From Sphingomonadales bacterium (GTDB taxonomy: Bacteria > Pseudomonadota > Alphaproteobacteria > Sphingomonadales > Sphingomonadaceae): DNA of 64,000 bases. Position numbers and translations under genes: made by a program. Of this stretch, positions 1 through 10,153 are shown piece by piece (position 1 is the first letter of the stretch; each line of letters begins with the position of its first letter). The DNA is taken from contig JAAURJ010000004.1 in assembly GCA_012032285.1 (NCBI GenBank), positions 38,721 through 102,720 on the forward strand. Reading direction: 5' to 3'. The notes beneath the pieces are model-generated. The model worked only from the letters and a program-made list of their open reading frames with translations, was not told the DNA's origin and ran no database searches.

Positions 1-1179
1 ATAATAAGCAGCGGCAATCTGACTGAGCAGCACCCATGGCTGTTCCGCCGGCATCGCGCCGCATATGCCCAGAATTACAACGGCAGGCACCAGACCGAAC
101 CAGAAAAACTTCTTAAACAATGGCCGGTAATTACCTGAACGAACCGGCGATGTGTCAAGCCATGGCAAGAAGAAGAACAGCAGGATCGAACCGAACATGG
201 CCAGCACGCCCATCAGCTTTGCCGGAATGATGACAATGCCGGTGAAGGGAATACCAAAATCAACGGTAAACGCCTTCAAAATCGCATAGAAGGGCAGATA
301 ATACCATTCAGGCACGATATGAGCCGGGGTCGATAACGGATTGGCCGGAATATAATTGTCCGGATGGCCGAGCATATTGGGTGCGAAGAAAGTCACCGCA
401 ACAAAGAAGATCAGAAACACGCCAAGACCAAAGCCATCCTTTGCCGTGTAATAAGGGTGGAATGGCACCGTGTCGGCCTCCGCCTTTACATGGACGCCTG
501 TTGGGTTGGAAGAACCCGGAATATGCAAGGCCCAGATATGAAGAATGATAACGCCAGCAATCACAAAGGGCAGCAGATAGTGTAGAGAGAAAAAGCGGTT
601 CAGCGCGGCTTGATCTGGCGCAAAGCCACCGAGCAGCCACTGGCGCAGCGGTTCACCCACCACCGGTATGGCGGAGAAGAATCCGGTAATCACCTGTGCG
701 CCCCAAAAGCTCATTTGCCCCCATGGCAAAACATAACCCATAAATCCGGTTGCCATCATAAGCAGGAAGATCACCACACCCAGCAGCCAGATCATCTCAC
801 GCGGCGCTTTGTAAGATCCGAAATACAAACCGCGGAACATATGGATATAAACCACAATGAAGAAGAAACTTGCCCCGTTCATGTGCGCATAGCGGATGAA
901 CCAGCCAGCGGGCACATCGCGCATGATATGTTCAACCGAATTGAACGCAACACCGACATTGGCGGCATAATGCATGGCAAGGATAATGCCGGTGATAATC
1001 TGAATCATCAACGCGGCTCCGGCCAAAACACCGAAATTCCAAAAATAGTTCAAATTACGCGGAACCGGATAGCCCGCGCCCACGGCATTGTAGACAAGGC
1101 GCGGTAAAGGAAGGCGTTCGTCCACCCACTGCATGACCGGATTTTGCGGTGTATATTGTTGTGCCCAGGGAAAGCTCAT
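1..1179 (-). CDS. petB: Cytochrome b of the cytochrome bc1 complex (C-terminus cut by window edge)
   Basis: This is the membrane-embedded, dihaem quinol-oxidising subunit of respiratory complex III. The reading frame is open from an ATG at 1179 to base 1 (393 codons), so the C-terminus lies outside the window. The N-terminus reads [18 protein letters not shown] and the Qo-site PEWY motif is at about residues 290-293. Several hydrophobic helices follow. It lies 14 bases downstream of the Rieske gene on the same strand, the usual petA-petB order; petC (cytochrome c1) would be expected next, beyond base 1. No frameshift is seen. Identification is secure. Confidence 0.96.
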   Translation of the reverse strand, partial: MSFPWAQQYTPQNPVMQWVDERLPLPRLVYNAVGAGYPVPRNLNYFWNFGVLAGAALMIQIITGIILAMHYAANVGVAFNSVEHIMRDVPAGWFIRYAHMNGASFFFIVVYIHMFRGLYFGSYKAPREMIWLLGVVIFLLMMATGFMGYVLPWGQMSFWGAQVITGFFSAIPVVGEPLRQWLLGGFAPDQAALNRFFSLHYLLPFVIAGVIILHIWALHIPGSSNPTGVHVKAEADTVPFHPYYTAKDGFGLGVFLIFFVAVTFFAPNMLGHPDNYIPANPLSTPAHIVPEWYYLPFYAILKAFTVDFGIPFTGIVIIPAKLMGVLAMFGSILLFFFLPWLDTSPVRSGNYRPLFKKFFWFGLVPAVVILGICGAMPAEQPWVLLSQIAAAYY

Positions 1180-1193
1180 ATCTCTTCTCGTCC

Positions 1194-1784
1194 TCAGCCG
1201 ATTTTCACGATAGTGTCGCTCAGGAATGTATATTCCGGAACTTGAAGGTTTAACGGGGCGGGCCCCTTGCGGATGCGGCCTGCTGTGTCATAATGCGAAC
1301 CATGGCAAGGGCAGAAATAGCCGCCAAATTCGCCTTTCACTTCACCAGCCGCAGCGCCCAGAGGGACGCAGCCCAAATGGGTGCAAACGCCCAGCGTGAT
1401 AAGCATATTTTCTTTACCCGGCTGCGTGCGCTCTGCCAAGGTTTGCGGATCACGCATAGCGCCGACATCGGCGCTGTTTGCCGCCTTAATCTCTTCCGCC
1501 GTCAGATTGCGAATAAACACCGGCTGTTTGCGCCAGCTGGTTTTGATCGCCTGACCTGCTTCGATTTTGGAAACATCCACTTCGATTGATGACAAGGCGA
1601 CCACATCGGCGCTGGCGCTCATCGTTCCAAGCACCGGCAATGCGACCGCACCTGCGCCTACACCGGCGAAGCTAATCGCAGCGATATGGATAAAATCGCG
1701 GCGACGCACTGGCTCTTCACCCTGCACTTCTGCTGCTGGCGCAGCATTTTCGGATGCTTTTTTTGTTTTTTTGACCGTAGCCAT
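1194..1784 (-). CDS. petA: Ubiquinol-cytochrome c reductase iron-sulfur (Rieske) subunit
   Basis: This 196-residue Rieske protein carries the [2Fe-2S] cluster that takes electrons from quinol in complex III. Residues 27-31 (RRRDF) followed by a hydrophobic stretch look like a Tat-type signal anchor. The two cluster-binding boxes are CTHLGC (134-139) and CPCHGSH (158-164), with both Cys and both His present. It is the first gene of the petA-petB operon. A candidate promoter lies 27-55 bases upstream of its start. The N-terminus is Lys/Ala/Glu-rich. Confidence 0.97.
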   Translation of the reverse strand: MATVKKTKKASENAAPAAEVQGEEPVRRRDFIHIAAISFAGVGAGAVALPVLGTMSASADVVALSSIEVDVSKIEAGQAIKTSWRKQPVFIRNLTAEEIKAANSADVGAMRDPQTLAERTQPGKENMLITLGVCTHLGCVPLGAAAGEVKGEFGGYFCPCHGSHYDTAGRIRKGPAPLNLQVPEYTFLSDTIVKIG

Positions 1785-1810
1785 AAACTGCCCTCATATT
1801 GCGGGCTTGA

Positions 1811-1839
1811 GGCATAAGCCCCTATCACCCTGCTGTCAA
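1811..1839 (-). promoter_or_regulatory. Candidate sigma-70-type promoter of petAB
   Basis: On the minus strand a perfect TTGACA (-35, bases 1834-1839) is followed after 17 bases by TATGCC (bases 1811-1816), a weak -10. The predicted start would give a leader of about 20 nt before petA. The -35 and the spacing fit well; the -10 matches only half of the consensus, so this is a tentative call. Confidence 0.35.
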
Positions 1840-1980
1840 AAACCCCATTGCGACAATCCAGTCAAAATATAGATCGCGCACGATTCTGCGGCCTGATAGA
1901 CGTGTTTATAGGCATTTGCCAACAGGGAATTTGGACAATAATAAGGCCAAGCAATTGCAAATAACGAAAGCAGCCCGATC

Positions 1981-2444
1981 TTGCCCCTACGTATCGCCCT
2001 TTACCAACCCGATATTGCCGGAAATGTGGGCACAATTTTGCGCATGGCCGCCTGCTTTGGCACGGGGTGCGACATCATCCATCCTTGCGGTTTCGCCTTT
2101 TCCCGGCGCAGTTTGAAACGGGCGGGAATGGATTATCTGGAAGAAGCAGAAATTTGCGAACATTCCGATTGGAACGCATTTAAGGATAACGCAGACGCAA
2201 GCGGACGGCGCATTATATTATTATCGAGCAAAGCGTCTGTACCCCTGACCCAATTCCAATTTGAACGCGATGACATTATATTGATGGGCAGCGAAAGCGC
2301 CGGTGCCCCCGGATTTGTTCATGACCGCGCCGATATGCGCGTCCATATTCCAATGCAACCCGGCTTTCGTTCGTTAAATGTGGCGGTTGCGCTGGCATCG
2401 CACTGTCCGAAGGGTTAAGGCAGACTGGCCAATATCCCGCCTGA
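1981..2444 (+). CDS. trmL: tRNA (cytidine/uridine-2'-O-)-methyltransferase TrmL, frameshifted near the 3' end
   Basis: A SPOUT-family methyltransferase that 2'-O-methylates the wobble base (position 34) of leucine tRNAs. The start is a TTG giving MPLRIALYQPDIAGNVG. Family motifs NVGTILR and MGSESAG are present. The uninterrupted frame ends at 2418 after SLNVAVA with an abnormal tail. Shifting by one base near 2388-2395 restores AGIALSEGLRQTGQYPA and a stop at 2444, giving about 154 residues, close to the E. coli protein. One base therefore appears to be missing (for example GCGGCT read as GCGCT). It is divergent from petA and upstream of hemF. Confidence 0.9.
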
Positions 2445-2466
2445 CCCCGCGCCGTAAGCGCTGTGA

Positions 2467-3342
2467 ATGACCAATGGAGTGAAAATGACCCTGACGCTAA
2501 CCCCCGATCAAAGCGCAGCCCGGACATGGTTTGAAGAACTGCGCACCCGGATTTGCGATGCTTTTATGGCGATTGAACGTGAGTCCGGGTCCGACGCTGC
2601 GTTTGAATTCCTGCCATGGCAGCGCACCGACGATAGCGGTGAAGACGGCGGCGGCGGTGTGCGCGGGGTGATGAAAGGCAAGGTGTTTGAAAAAGTCGGC
2701 GTCAATGTTTCCACCGTCGGCGGCGCGTTTAACCCCGAATTTGCCAAAAGCATCCACGGCGCAGAGGAAAACCCAGCCTTTTTCGCCACAGGAATCAGTC
2801 TGGTCGCGCATATGGCAAATCCCCATGTGCCCGCCGTGCATATGAACACAAGGTTGCTGACCACGACCAAAAGCTGGTTTGGCGGCGGGGCGGATTTGAA
2901 TCCGCCTATTGCCTATGACGAAGATACAGCCGATTTTCATGCCCGGCTGCGCGCTGCCTGTGCCCCTTATGGCCCTGATGTCTATGAACGTTATAAGGCA
3001 TGGGCCGATGACTATTTCTATATCCCCCACCGGCAAATGCATAGGGGCGTTGGCGGGATATTTTACGATCATCTGGAAAATGATACAGACGCGCTGTTTG
3101 ATCGCAATTTCGCCTTTACCCGTGAAGTGGGCGAGGCTTTTCTGGATATTTACCCGAAACTGGTGCGAAAACGGATGAACACGCCGTTTACCGAAGAGGA
3201 AAAGCATCAGCAGCGCGTGTGGCGCGGCCGCTATGCCGAATTCAACCTGATTTATGATCGGGGCACATTATTCGGTCTAAAAACCGGCGGCAATATCGAC
3301 GCGATATTGATGAGCCTGCCTCCCGATGTGGCCTGGGATTGA
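2467..3342 (+). CDS. hemF: Oxygen-dependent coproporphyrinogen III oxidase
   Basis: HemF catalyses the aerobic oxidative decarboxylation of coproporphyrinogen III to protoporphyrinogen IX in haem synthesis. The 291 residues contain typical blocks such as FKGKVFEKVGVNVSTVGG-like (here MKGKVFEKVGVNVS), HMNTRLL and WFGGGADLNP, and near the C-terminus FNLIYDRGTLFGL and ILMSLPP. The tail ends soon after that block, so the distal segment of the E. coli enzyme is absent; no alternative frame restores it, and it may be normal for the clade. A second ATG at 2485 is an alternative start. It pairs functionally with hemB at 23.7 kb. Confidence 0.94.
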   Translation: MTNGVKMTLTLTPDQSAARTWFEELRTRICDAFMAIERESGSDAAFEFLPWQRTDDSGEDGGGGVRGVMKGKVFEKVGVNVSTVGGAFNPEFAKSIHGAEENPAFFATGISLVAHMANPHVPAVHMNTRLLTTTKSWFGGGADLNPPIAYDEDTADFHARLRAACAPYGPDVYERYKAWADDYFYIPHRQMHRGVGGIFYDHLENDTDALFDRNFAFTREVGEAFLDIYPKLVRKRMNTPFTEEEKHQQRVWRGRYAEFNLIYDRGTLFGLKTGGNIDAILMSLPPDVAWD

Positions 3343-3411
3343 AAATAAAGGTTGAATGATAGCAATAAAAATAAGGCAGGAATGAAGGGTGCTTTTCAAA
3401 AAATGACCCGC

Positions 3412-3445
3412 AAAAAAAGGGCGGCAAAGGTATCCCCGCCGCCCT
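3412..3445 (-). terminator. Rho-independent terminator of the 3467-4204 membrane protein gene
   Basis: On the minus strand an 8-bp perfect stem (bases 3418-3425 with 3438-3445; AGGGCGGC / GCCGCCCT) with a 12-base loop is followed by a run of seven T. It sits 22 bases beyond the stop codon of the minus-strand gene and between two convergent genes. Confidence 0.75.
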
Positions 3446-3466
3446 ATATTATAACGCTTTGCGGTT

Positions 3467-4204
3467 TCAGCTGATCGGGCTGTGGAAATCCGATGCGGTC
3501 AATTGTTTATAAACAGCGGCAACCACAAACAGGAAAACGACCGCCAATATTGTTGATAATGCACCATCAACAATCACCGCCAAGATATTCGAGATCAAAC
3601 CAAGCAAGCCGCCCGCGACCAAAGTAGCCACAAAATAGAGCAAAAAGCCGACAATGCCTATGATCAGATAAAAACCGAAAACACGCAGACTATTGCCCTT
3701 TGTAATCGCCCATGACCGCGACAGGGCATCAATCGGGTTTTTAATCCCTTCGGCAACAACCGCCGGTGACACGAGTGAAAATTTCACTGCGAGATATATG
3801 CCAGGCACGATCAAGAGGAGCATTCCGATTGTAACGCCAATCGTGCTAATAATGCCTGCCAGGAAAACGGCGATAAATGATCCGAGGCCAAGCGTTATGG
3901 CTTCGCCCACTGTCGGGTTTTTACCACCCAAAACCATATGCAAAATGGCCAAATTGCCAATAGTCGCCAATATAGAAATGCCGATAAGCCATGGTGCCAA
4001 TGAGGCAAAATATTCTGACAAAATTGCCAATGCGGCATTCGGGTCAATATCCCCCTGTATCTCAGGCTGCGGCAGCATGGCTCCCATAATCACATTGGGC
4101 AAAAACATAAACACACCGGCAATCGGTAAAATCAACGATTGGTGCCGCTTCATCATTGCCACCGCATCATTCCATGTTGCTGTATAATCAAGGGGCTTGC
4201 TCAT
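3467..4204 (-). CDS. Multi-pass membrane protein, glycerophosphodiesterase-membrane-domain-like
   Basis: This 245-residue protein has about six hydrophobic helices. A short cytosolic N-terminus (MSKPLDYTATWNDAVAMM) is followed by Gly/Pro-punctuated helices and a conserved central PGIYLAVKFSLVSPAVV-type segment. That pattern resembles the membrane domain found with glycerophosphodiester phosphodiesterases and YciC-like proteins. No catalytic domain is present and the function is unknown. I place the start at 4204; an in-frame ATG at 4213 is possible, but the GGGAGA ribosome-binding sequence is better spaced for 4204. It is divergent from lipB and followed by a strong terminator. Confidence 0.75.
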   Translation of the reverse strand: MSKPLDYTATWNDAVAMMKRHQSLILPIAGVFMFLPNVIMGAMLPQPEIQGDIDPNAALAILSEYFASLAPWLIGISILATIGNLAILHMVLGGKNPTVGEAITLGLGSFIAVFLAGIISTIGVTIGMLLLIVPGIYLAVKFSLVSPAVVAEGIKNPIDALSRSWAITKGNSLRVFGFYLIIGIVGFLLYFVATLVAGGLLGLISNILAVIVDGALSTILAVVFLFVVAAVYKQLTASDFHSPIS

Positions 4205-4336
4205 TTCATTCATTCTCCCACTATTAATATATGACAGCAAATCTAACGGACTTATCAGAAAAAGAAACAGGCTTCTTACATTTCCTGAGAATGAACCATA
4301 TTTGCTTTTTCGGCCTGTCATTGTAACGGCGTCTCT

Positions 4337-5011
4337 ATGCAGCATGACACAGAGATAAACTGGCGAATAAGCACGGAGCAAATCAACTATCCCGATGCTT
4401 TGACCGAAATGGAATTGCGACAGGCGGCCATTCGGGATGGCACCGCGAACGAGATGGTCTGGCTTCTGGAACATCCGCCGCTTTATACCGGCGGGACCAG
4501 CGCCGACCCGGCGGAGCTATTGAGCCGCGCTTTTCCGGTTTATGAAACTGGGCGCGGCGGTCGATATACCTATCACGGGCCGGGGCAGCGTGTCGGCTAT
4601 ATCATGATTGACCTTTCGCAGCGTGGCCGCGATGTGCGCTGCTATGTCCATGCGCTCGAAGGATGGGTGATTTCGGCGTTGGACCGTTTTGGCGTCGCCG
4701 CTCGCCGGGCCGAGGGGCGAGTTGGCATATGGTGCGACAACCGCGAAGGGCAAGAGGCAAAGATCGGCGCGATTGGCGTACGCATTCGCCGCTGGGTTAC
4801 TGCGCATGGCTTTGCCGTCAATATCAATCCCGATCTGTCGCATTTTGGCGGGATTATACCCTGCGGTATCGCCGAATATCCGGTAACCAGTCTTGCCGAT
4901 CTTGGCATCACCGCCAGCATGGCTGAATTTGACGCCGCGCTTGCCGAAACATTTCCGGCTTTCCTATCCGCGCTTGCCAAAGCCAACGGGCTTTGTAACG
5001 TAGAGCGGTAA
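4337..5011 (+). CDS. lipB: Octanoyl-[acyl-carrier-protein]:protein transferase
   Basis: LipB moves octanoate from ACP to lipoyl domains, the first step of lipoate synthesis on 2-oxoacid dehydrogenases. The 224 residues contain the signature [12 protein letters not shown] (73-84), the catalytic Lys in AKIGAIG (Lys142) and the catalytic Cys in IIPCGI (Cys176). Length is normal. It is followed 27 bases later by a small lipoprotein gene on the same strand. Confidence 0.95.
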   Translation: MQHDTEINWRISTEQINYPDALTEMELRQAAIRDGTANEMVWLLEHPPLYTGGTSADPAELLSRAFPVYETGRGGRYTYHGPGQRVGYIMIDLSQRGRDVRCYVHALEGWVISALDRFGVAARRAEGRVGIWCDNREGQEAKIGAIGVRIRRWVTAHGFAVNINPDLSHFGGIIPCGIAEYPVTSLADLGITASMAEFDAALAETFPAFLSALAKANGLCNVER

Positions 5012-5038
5012 AGTCCTTTATCTAAAGAGAATCATACC

Positions 5039-5326
5039 ATGCGCCCTATTCTAACCCTTGCCGCCCTGCTTCTTCTGCCTGCCCTTGCCGCTTGCTCATC
5101 AGATAAACCGGAAGAAAAGATTGCAGAGGACAGCTCCGTCACCCAAACCCGTATGGATGATATTGACAAGATTGAAGGCACGATCAGCGACGAGATGATC
5201 GACACCAGCGGGGATAGTGAAGAAGCCCCGCTCGCTGGTAAAGAGGAAGAGGCCGGTGCTGCGGACACAGGTGAAGAAGAAAACGAAACAGCCGATACAC
5301 AGGCCAGCGGCGACGAAACCGAATAA
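5039..5326 (+). CDS. Small acidic lipoprotein, unknown function
   Basis: A 95-residue protein with a clear lipoprotein signal: MRPILTLAALLLLPALAAC, with the lipobox LAAC giving acylated Cys19. The mature part is strongly acidic (rich in Glu, Asp, Ser and Thr) and probably disordered. The next gene starts directly after its stop codon, so the two are likely co-translated. I do not recognise the family. Confidence 0.75.
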   Translation: MRPILTLAALLLLPALAACSSDKPEEKIAEDSSVTQTRMDDIDKIEGTISDEMIDTSGDSEEAPLAGKEEEAGAADTGEEENETADTQASGDETE

Positions 5327-6619
5327 ATGACCGCGGCTCTTTCGGCCCCGCTCCCCTTACCCTGCGGCGCGGTGCTGCCCAACCGTATTGCCAAAGCCGC
5401 AATGACCGAGGGACTGGCCGACACAAGGGGACGGCCCACGGCAGAGCTGGAGAGGCTATACCGGATATGGTCCGATGGCGGCGCAGGTTTAATATTATCG
5501 GGCAACATCCAGATTGACGCGGATCATCTGGAACGGCCCGGCAATGTGATTATAGATAGCGAACCCGATGCTGCAATGATGGCCGCACTATCGGGTCTGG
5601 CGCGCGCTGCGACTTGCAATGGCAATCATTTCTGGGCGCAGATCAGCCATGCCGGGCGGCAAACGATGAAAAGCATCAATCCCCACCCCAAGGCCCCTTC
5701 TGCAATCAAGCTTGGCCTACCGGGCGGGCAATTTGGCACGCCGCTGGCGATGGACGAAACCGATATTGCGGCGGTCGTTACCGGCTTTGTTCGTGCGGCA
5801 AAAACATGCCAGCAGGCGGGCTTTACCGGCGTGCAGATCCATAGTGCCCATGGATATTTGCTCTCGCAATTTTTAAGCCCCCGGTCGAACCAGCGCACGG
5901 ACCTTTGGGGCGGGTCATTGGAAAACCGGGCGCGGCTGTTGCTGGATATAGTGGCACAGGTTCGCAGCGCAGTGGGGCCGGATTTTCCGGTCGCCGTCAA
6001 GCTCAATAGCGCCGATTTTCAACGTGGCGGCTTTGCCTTTGAAGATAGCCTAAAGGTTGCCCGCTGGCTGGAACAGGCGGGCATTGACCTGCTCGAAATA
6101 TCGGGAGGGACTTATGAACAGCCGAAATTGCTGGGGATAGAGGGTCTGGAAAGCCCGGAGGAACAAAATGTCGCTGCCTCCACCTTGCAACGGGAGGCGT
6201 ATTTTGTCGATTTTGCGCTGGCAATGAAGGATGAGCTTGCGTTTCCATTGATGGTCACTGGCGGTTTCCGTAGCCGCCGCGCGATGGAACAGGCGCTGCA
6301 ATCGGGTGCGGCCGATGTTATCGGTCTTGGCCGTCCACTATGCTATCAGCCCGATGGGCCGAAACGGCTGCTATCCGGCGCCGATAGCTTGCCCCAAATG
6401 GAAAGAAAATTGCACCTAGTTCCCGCGGCGCTCTCTTGGCTAAAAGCTATAAAAATGGTCCGCGGCTTGGACGGGTTTGCCATGCAATATTGGTTTTATA
6501 GTCAGCTTTATGCGCTAGGCAAAAGCGGCGCTCCTGTTCCGGATCAATCCGTATTTGCGTCATTCCGAGAGGTAGAGGCAGCGCATAAAGCATGGTTGAA
6601 AAAACGGCTGCAAAACTGA
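5327..6619 (+). CDS. Old-yellow-enzyme-family NADH:flavin oxidoreductase
   Basis: A 430-residue FMN-dependent (beta/alpha)8-barrel reductase. Visible family features are the N-terminal L-x-NRIAKAAMTEG block, ISHAGRQ, the IHSAHGYLLSQFLSP block followed by N-R-D/G-x-WGGSLENR, and a late GLGRPL phosphate-binding loop. It lacks the C-terminal Fe-S/FAD domains of 2,4-dienoyl-CoA reductase, so it is a stand-alone ene-reductase type; the substrate is unknown. The ATG follows the lipoprotein stop without a gap. Confidence 0.88.
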   Translation: MTAALSAPLPLPCGAVLPNRIAKAAMTEGLADTRGRPTAELERLYRIWSDGGAGLILSGNIQIDADHLERPGNVIIDSEPDAAMMAALSGLARAATCNGNHFWAQISHAGRQTMKSINPHPKAPSAIKLGLPGGQFGTPLAMDETDIAAVVTGFVRAAKTCQQAGFTGVQIHSAHGYLLSQFLSPRSNQRTDLWGGSLENRARLLLDIVAQVRSAVGPDFPVAVKLNSADFQRGGFAFEDSLKVARWLEQAGIDLLEISGGTYEQPKLLGIEGLESPEEQNVAASTLQREAYFVDFALAMKDELAFPLMVTGGFRSRRAMEQALQSGAADVIGLGRPLCYQPDGPKRLLSGADSLPQMERKLHLVPAALSWLKAIKMVRGLDGFAMQYWFYSQLYALGKSGAPVPDQSVFASFREVEAAHKAWLKKRLQN

Positions 6620-6799
6620 AATTTCCCCTTTTCCTTGCCTTTTGCTGCGAATCTGTCAAAACAGCGGCTTGCTAACGTCGACAGCGACGGAATTTGACGC
6701 CGGTTTGACCCTGCAACACCTTCCCCCAAAACCGACTTAGGCATAATTACCGGCTGATTTTGGCCTGTAAGAACTTGTAGTAAAGAAGAGAAATACATC

Positions 6800-7003
6800 A
6801 TGCCAACAGGTACAGTAAAATGGTTTAACGACGATAAGGGTTTTGGCTTCATCACTCCTGATGAAGGCGGAGACGATCTTTTCGCGCACCACAGCGCCAT
6901 CAATATGCAGGGTTTCAAAACTTTGAAAGATGGTCAAAAAGTTACTTTCGAAGTAACGCAAGGCCCCAAAGGCTTGCAAGCGAGCAACATCGAAGGCGCA
7001 TAA
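6800..7003 (+). CDS. cspA: Cold-shock-domain protein (CspA family)
   Basis: A 67-residue single OB-fold RNA/DNA-binding protein. Both nucleic-acid-binding motifs are intact: KGFGFITP (RNP1) and DLFAHHSAI (RNP2). These proteins melt RNA structure in the cold or in stationary phase. The gene is monocistronic: 180 bases of non-coding sequence precede it and a strong terminator follows 27 bases after the stop. The long upstream stretch could hold a cold-responsive leader, but I see no consensus promoter that fixes its start. Confidence 0.95.
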   Translation: MPTGTVKWFNDDKGFGFITPDEGGDDLFAHHSAINMQGFKTLKDGQKVTFEVTQGPKGLQASNIEGA

Positions 7004-7030
7004 TTCGCGATTTATGCCACCGCAAATTGG

Positions 7031-7066
7031 AAAAAGGACTGTAGCGATTTGCTGCGGTCCTTTTTT
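7031..7066 (+). terminator. Bidirectional Rho-independent terminator between cspA and the acyl-CoA ligase gene
   Basis: AAAAAGGACTGTAGC pairs, with two G-U wobbles, with GCTGCGGTCCTTTTT around a 5-base loop, and a T-run ends the plus-strand side. The opposite strand also ends in a T-run, so it can serve both the cold-shock gene and the convergent ligase gene that ends at 7102. Confidence 0.85.
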
Positions 7067-7101
7067 ATGGGCCAGCTATTCTTGGTCAAATGGACGGGCG
7101 T

Positions 7102-8813
7102 TTATACCCCCTCTTCAGCACGCAGCGCTTTTCGGTCCAATTTTCCTATCATGGTTTTCGGCAGGGAATCCCGAATAGCCACAGCCACGCAGCGTTCATG
7201 CTTGCCGAGCTGAGGATTCAGCCATTGCAGCAGCGCCTCTTCGGTCACATCCGTCCCTATATTCAACGTAACAAAGGCCTTGGGCTTTTCGCCGGTATAG
7301 GTATCGGGTATGCCGATCACCAGCGCTTCGCGCACTGCTTCATGCTGATAGAGTTTATCTTCCACCTGGCTTGGAAAAACTTTGAAGCCGCCAACCGCGA
7401 TCATGTCTTTCATTCGGTCCACGATAGCAATGAAGCCATCATCATCGATTGTCGCGACGTCGCCGGTGCGCAAATAGCCGCCCACAAAAACCTTCGCGTC
7501 GGCATCCGGCCTATTCCAATAGCCGCGCATCACCTGCGGCCCTGAAAAAACCAGCTCGCCTGGTTCGCCCTCTGGAGCTGGCCGCGACGGATCCTCCTTG
7601 TCGAGTAATTTCACATGAGTTCCCGGAACAGGCTGTCCGATTGTCCCAATCTTGCTCATCGCTTCATAGGGGTTGCTAGAAACCACACCGGAGCTTTCGG
7701 TCAAGCCATAGCCTTCGATCACCACCGCGCCGGTGCGCTCTTCAAATTTCGCCTTTAGTTCCGCCGCGAGCGGGCGCCGCCCGAAATACAGGCGCGAAGC
7801 GACGTGAAATCGGTTTTTGCTATATCAGGACAATCGAGCAATGCCTGATACATGGTCGGAACGCCGGGCATTGCCGTCACTTTTGTCCGGTTGATCGCAG
7901 CCAGCGCCTGACGCGCATCAAAGCGGGGCAGCATGACAATCTCTCCGCCATTATTCACCGTGCGGTTGAGCACCGTGGCATTGGCAAACACATGAAAAAA
8001 TGGCAATACCCCCAATATCCGGTCTTCCGCTGGGTCATCGGGGTTGTTGATCCGGGAATTGGGGTCAATCGCATTCACCTGCCGTGCATTGGCGGTGATA
8101 TTCTGATGGCTGAGCATCGCGCCCTTAGGTGTGCCTGTGGTGCCCCCTGTATATTGCAGCTGCGCTATATCCTGTTCAGGCTCGCAAGGCTGCGGTGCAT
8201 AATCGCCATCATTGGCGAGCAAATCATGGTAAGTGGTAATGCGGCTATCATCTGGGATGGCGGCTGTTTCGGCCCGTTTGAACATTCGGTATGCCAACCC
8301 CTTTGCCCATGGCAATGCCTCCGCCACGCTGCCTATAATCAGCCCCTTTAACTCTGACTTATCAAGCACCTTGAGCGCGGTGGGCAAAAGCGCCGCCGCC
8401 GATACAGTGAAGAGCAGGCTGGTGCCGCTATCGGCGACCTGATGCGACAATTCATCGACGGTATAGAGCGGGGAAAAATTCACCACCGTTGCCCCTGCGG
8501 CCAATGCGCCATAATAGGCCGTGACATAATGCGGGACATTGGGCAGGAACAAACCGATATGATTGCCCTTGCCTATCCCTTTATCCTGCAATCCTTTGGC
8601 CACGCGCCTCACCGCTGCAGCCATTTCGGCATAGCTATATTTACGCCCCATAAAATCGAGCATCGGCTTTGCGCCCTCTCGCTCGGCGCTGTCAAAAAAC
8701 ATCTGGTGCAACGCCAGCGGTGGAAATTCCATCTGCCAGCGTGCAGGGTGCAGATAGGATACTGACCAGTCAAATTCGCTATGTGAGCGATTATTGATTT
8801 CAGTTTCAGACAT
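7102..8813 (-). CDS. fadD: Long-chain fatty-acid-CoA ligase (AMP-binding), frameshifted
   Basis: An adenylate-forming enzyme that activates fatty acids as acyl-CoA. The N-terminal part (start 8813) contains the AMP-binding P-loop YTGGTTGTPKG (221-231) and breaks off after CISGGA. The other frame then continues with PLAAELKAKF, GYGLTESSG, the hinge region YLRTGDVA and a C-terminal Lys-containing MIGKLDRKAL. Adding one base to the C-run at 7772-7774 (coding strand GCCCCG) joins them into about 570 residues, normal length. A homopolymer sequencing error is the simplest cause. The exact fatty-acid substrate is not deducible. Confidence 0.9.
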
Positions 8814-8899
8814 ATTGGACCTGTGCTGCTACCGGATTAGAATAACTTACATTGTTGTAAGTGAGTGGCTGGTCATCTGCAAGGGCGAATAGGCGATCA

Positions 8900-10009
8900 T
8901 TACGCATGATACCAACCAACGCCGCCGCGCACCTCCAATTTTACCCGGCCCGCCCGTTCCAGATAGCGCAGATGCGCGCTCGCCTCTCCGGTGGCAAGAC
9001 CATATATGCTGTCATCCACCTTGCGTCCAAACAGAAGCCCAAATGTATCAACCACGCGCATTTCCTGTTTTCGCAGCGCCGCCTCCAGATCATCAAGCTG
9101 CTTATGATGCCCCGCCGCAAGCCGCTCCAACCGGGCAATGACCCCCTTAAACGGCAAACCATGCGCGGGCAGGACCAGCATATCATCGGGCAATGCCGCC
9201 TTAAACTTATCAATCGAGGCCAGCCATTCAGCCAGCGGATTGGCTTCTGGCTCGCTGTCCATGATCGACACATTGGAAGTAATACGCGGCAAAATCTGGT
9301 CGCCAGCAATCATCACCCCATTGCTATAGTCGATCATGCAGGCGTGTTCAGGCGTGTGCCCGCCACCGGTCATAACCGTCCAATTGCGCCGACCGACCCG
9401 AATCACATCGCCGTCATCCATGCGAATATGGCCGGTGGGCAGGCGCGATACGGCGCGAGCGAAATTGCCCCAACCTTGCGCCCGAAGCTTATCCAGCCGC
9501 TCATCATCATAGCCGGCAAATTTGCGCCGGGCGATGGTATCTTCGGGCGGCGCGTCGCGGATATCGCTGGTCAGCATACGTGCCATCAACCATTCGGTCC
9601 GGTTCATCCATATGGGCGCCTTGTACTTTTGCGCTAGCCATCCGGCGCAGCCCAGATGATCAGGATGGAAATGGGTCACAAACACGCGCTGAAGACTGCG
9701 CCCTGCATAGTCCCCGGCAAATATCGCCTTCCACGCAGCAATCGTATCGGGGGTGAACAAACCGGTATCGGCAATAGCAAACCCGCCCGGCACATCCGCA
9801 TCATCATTTAGCAGCCATAGGTTGATATGGCCCAGACTGCCTGGAACCGGCATACGTGTCCAGCCCAGATCGGGCGCAAGTGGATAGACAGTAGCATTTT
9901 CGGGCGCATGGTCACCAAGCGGATAGGTCAGGCCCTTAAACTCTTTCGCCTCAAACCCGTGATCGGTGAGCGACATATCATAGGCGGGCGGCGCTTTTGC
10001 TTTGGTCAT
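8900..10009 (-). CDS. Metallo-beta-lactamase-fold hydrolase
   Basis: A 369-residue MBL-fold protein. The Zn-binding HFHPDH motif is at 113-118, further metal-ligand candidates are GGGHTPEHA and AGDQILP, and a C-terminal winged-helix-like segment (GEASAHLRYLERAGRV) is typical of the LACTB2/RNase-Z-like hydrolase subgroup. It is likely cytosolic, since there is no signal peptide. It lies upstream of the ligase gene on the same strand with an 86-base gap, so a shared function in thioester or lipid metabolism is possible but unproven. Confidence 0.85.
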   Translation of the reverse strand: MTKAKAPPAYDMSLTDHGFEAKEFKGLTYPLGDHAPENATVYPLAPDLGWTRMPVPGSLGHINLWLLNDDADVPGGFAIADTGLFTPDTIAAWKAIFAGDYAGRSLQRVFVTHFHPDHLGCAGWLAQKYKAPIWMNRTEWLMARMLTSDIRDAPPEDTIARRKFAGYDDERLDKLRAQGWGNFARAVSRLPTGHIRMDDGDVIRVGRRNWTVMTGGGHTPEHACMIDYSNGVMIAGDQILPRITSNVSIMDSEPEANPLAEWLASIDKFKAALPDDMLVLPAHGLPFKGVIARLERLAAGHHKQLDDLEAALRKQEMRVVDTFGLLFGRKVDDSIYGLATGEASAHLRYLERAGRVKLEVRGGVGWYHA

Positions 10010-10153
10010 GGCCTATGACTGCCGCAAAGACGGCACGGGCGCAATGGTGACGTTAGGGAAGGCAGGACGGAGATCCGCCCAAACCTTCCAACATTTCACC
10101 CGATCAAAGGGATCGAAGCTAGAAAAATCACTCTGCTGATAGCAGAAGCCCCG

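Noticed and set aside
2497..3207. 236-codon minus-strand frame opposite hemF
   Set aside because: No family features; hemF on the plus strand is complete with conserved motifs.
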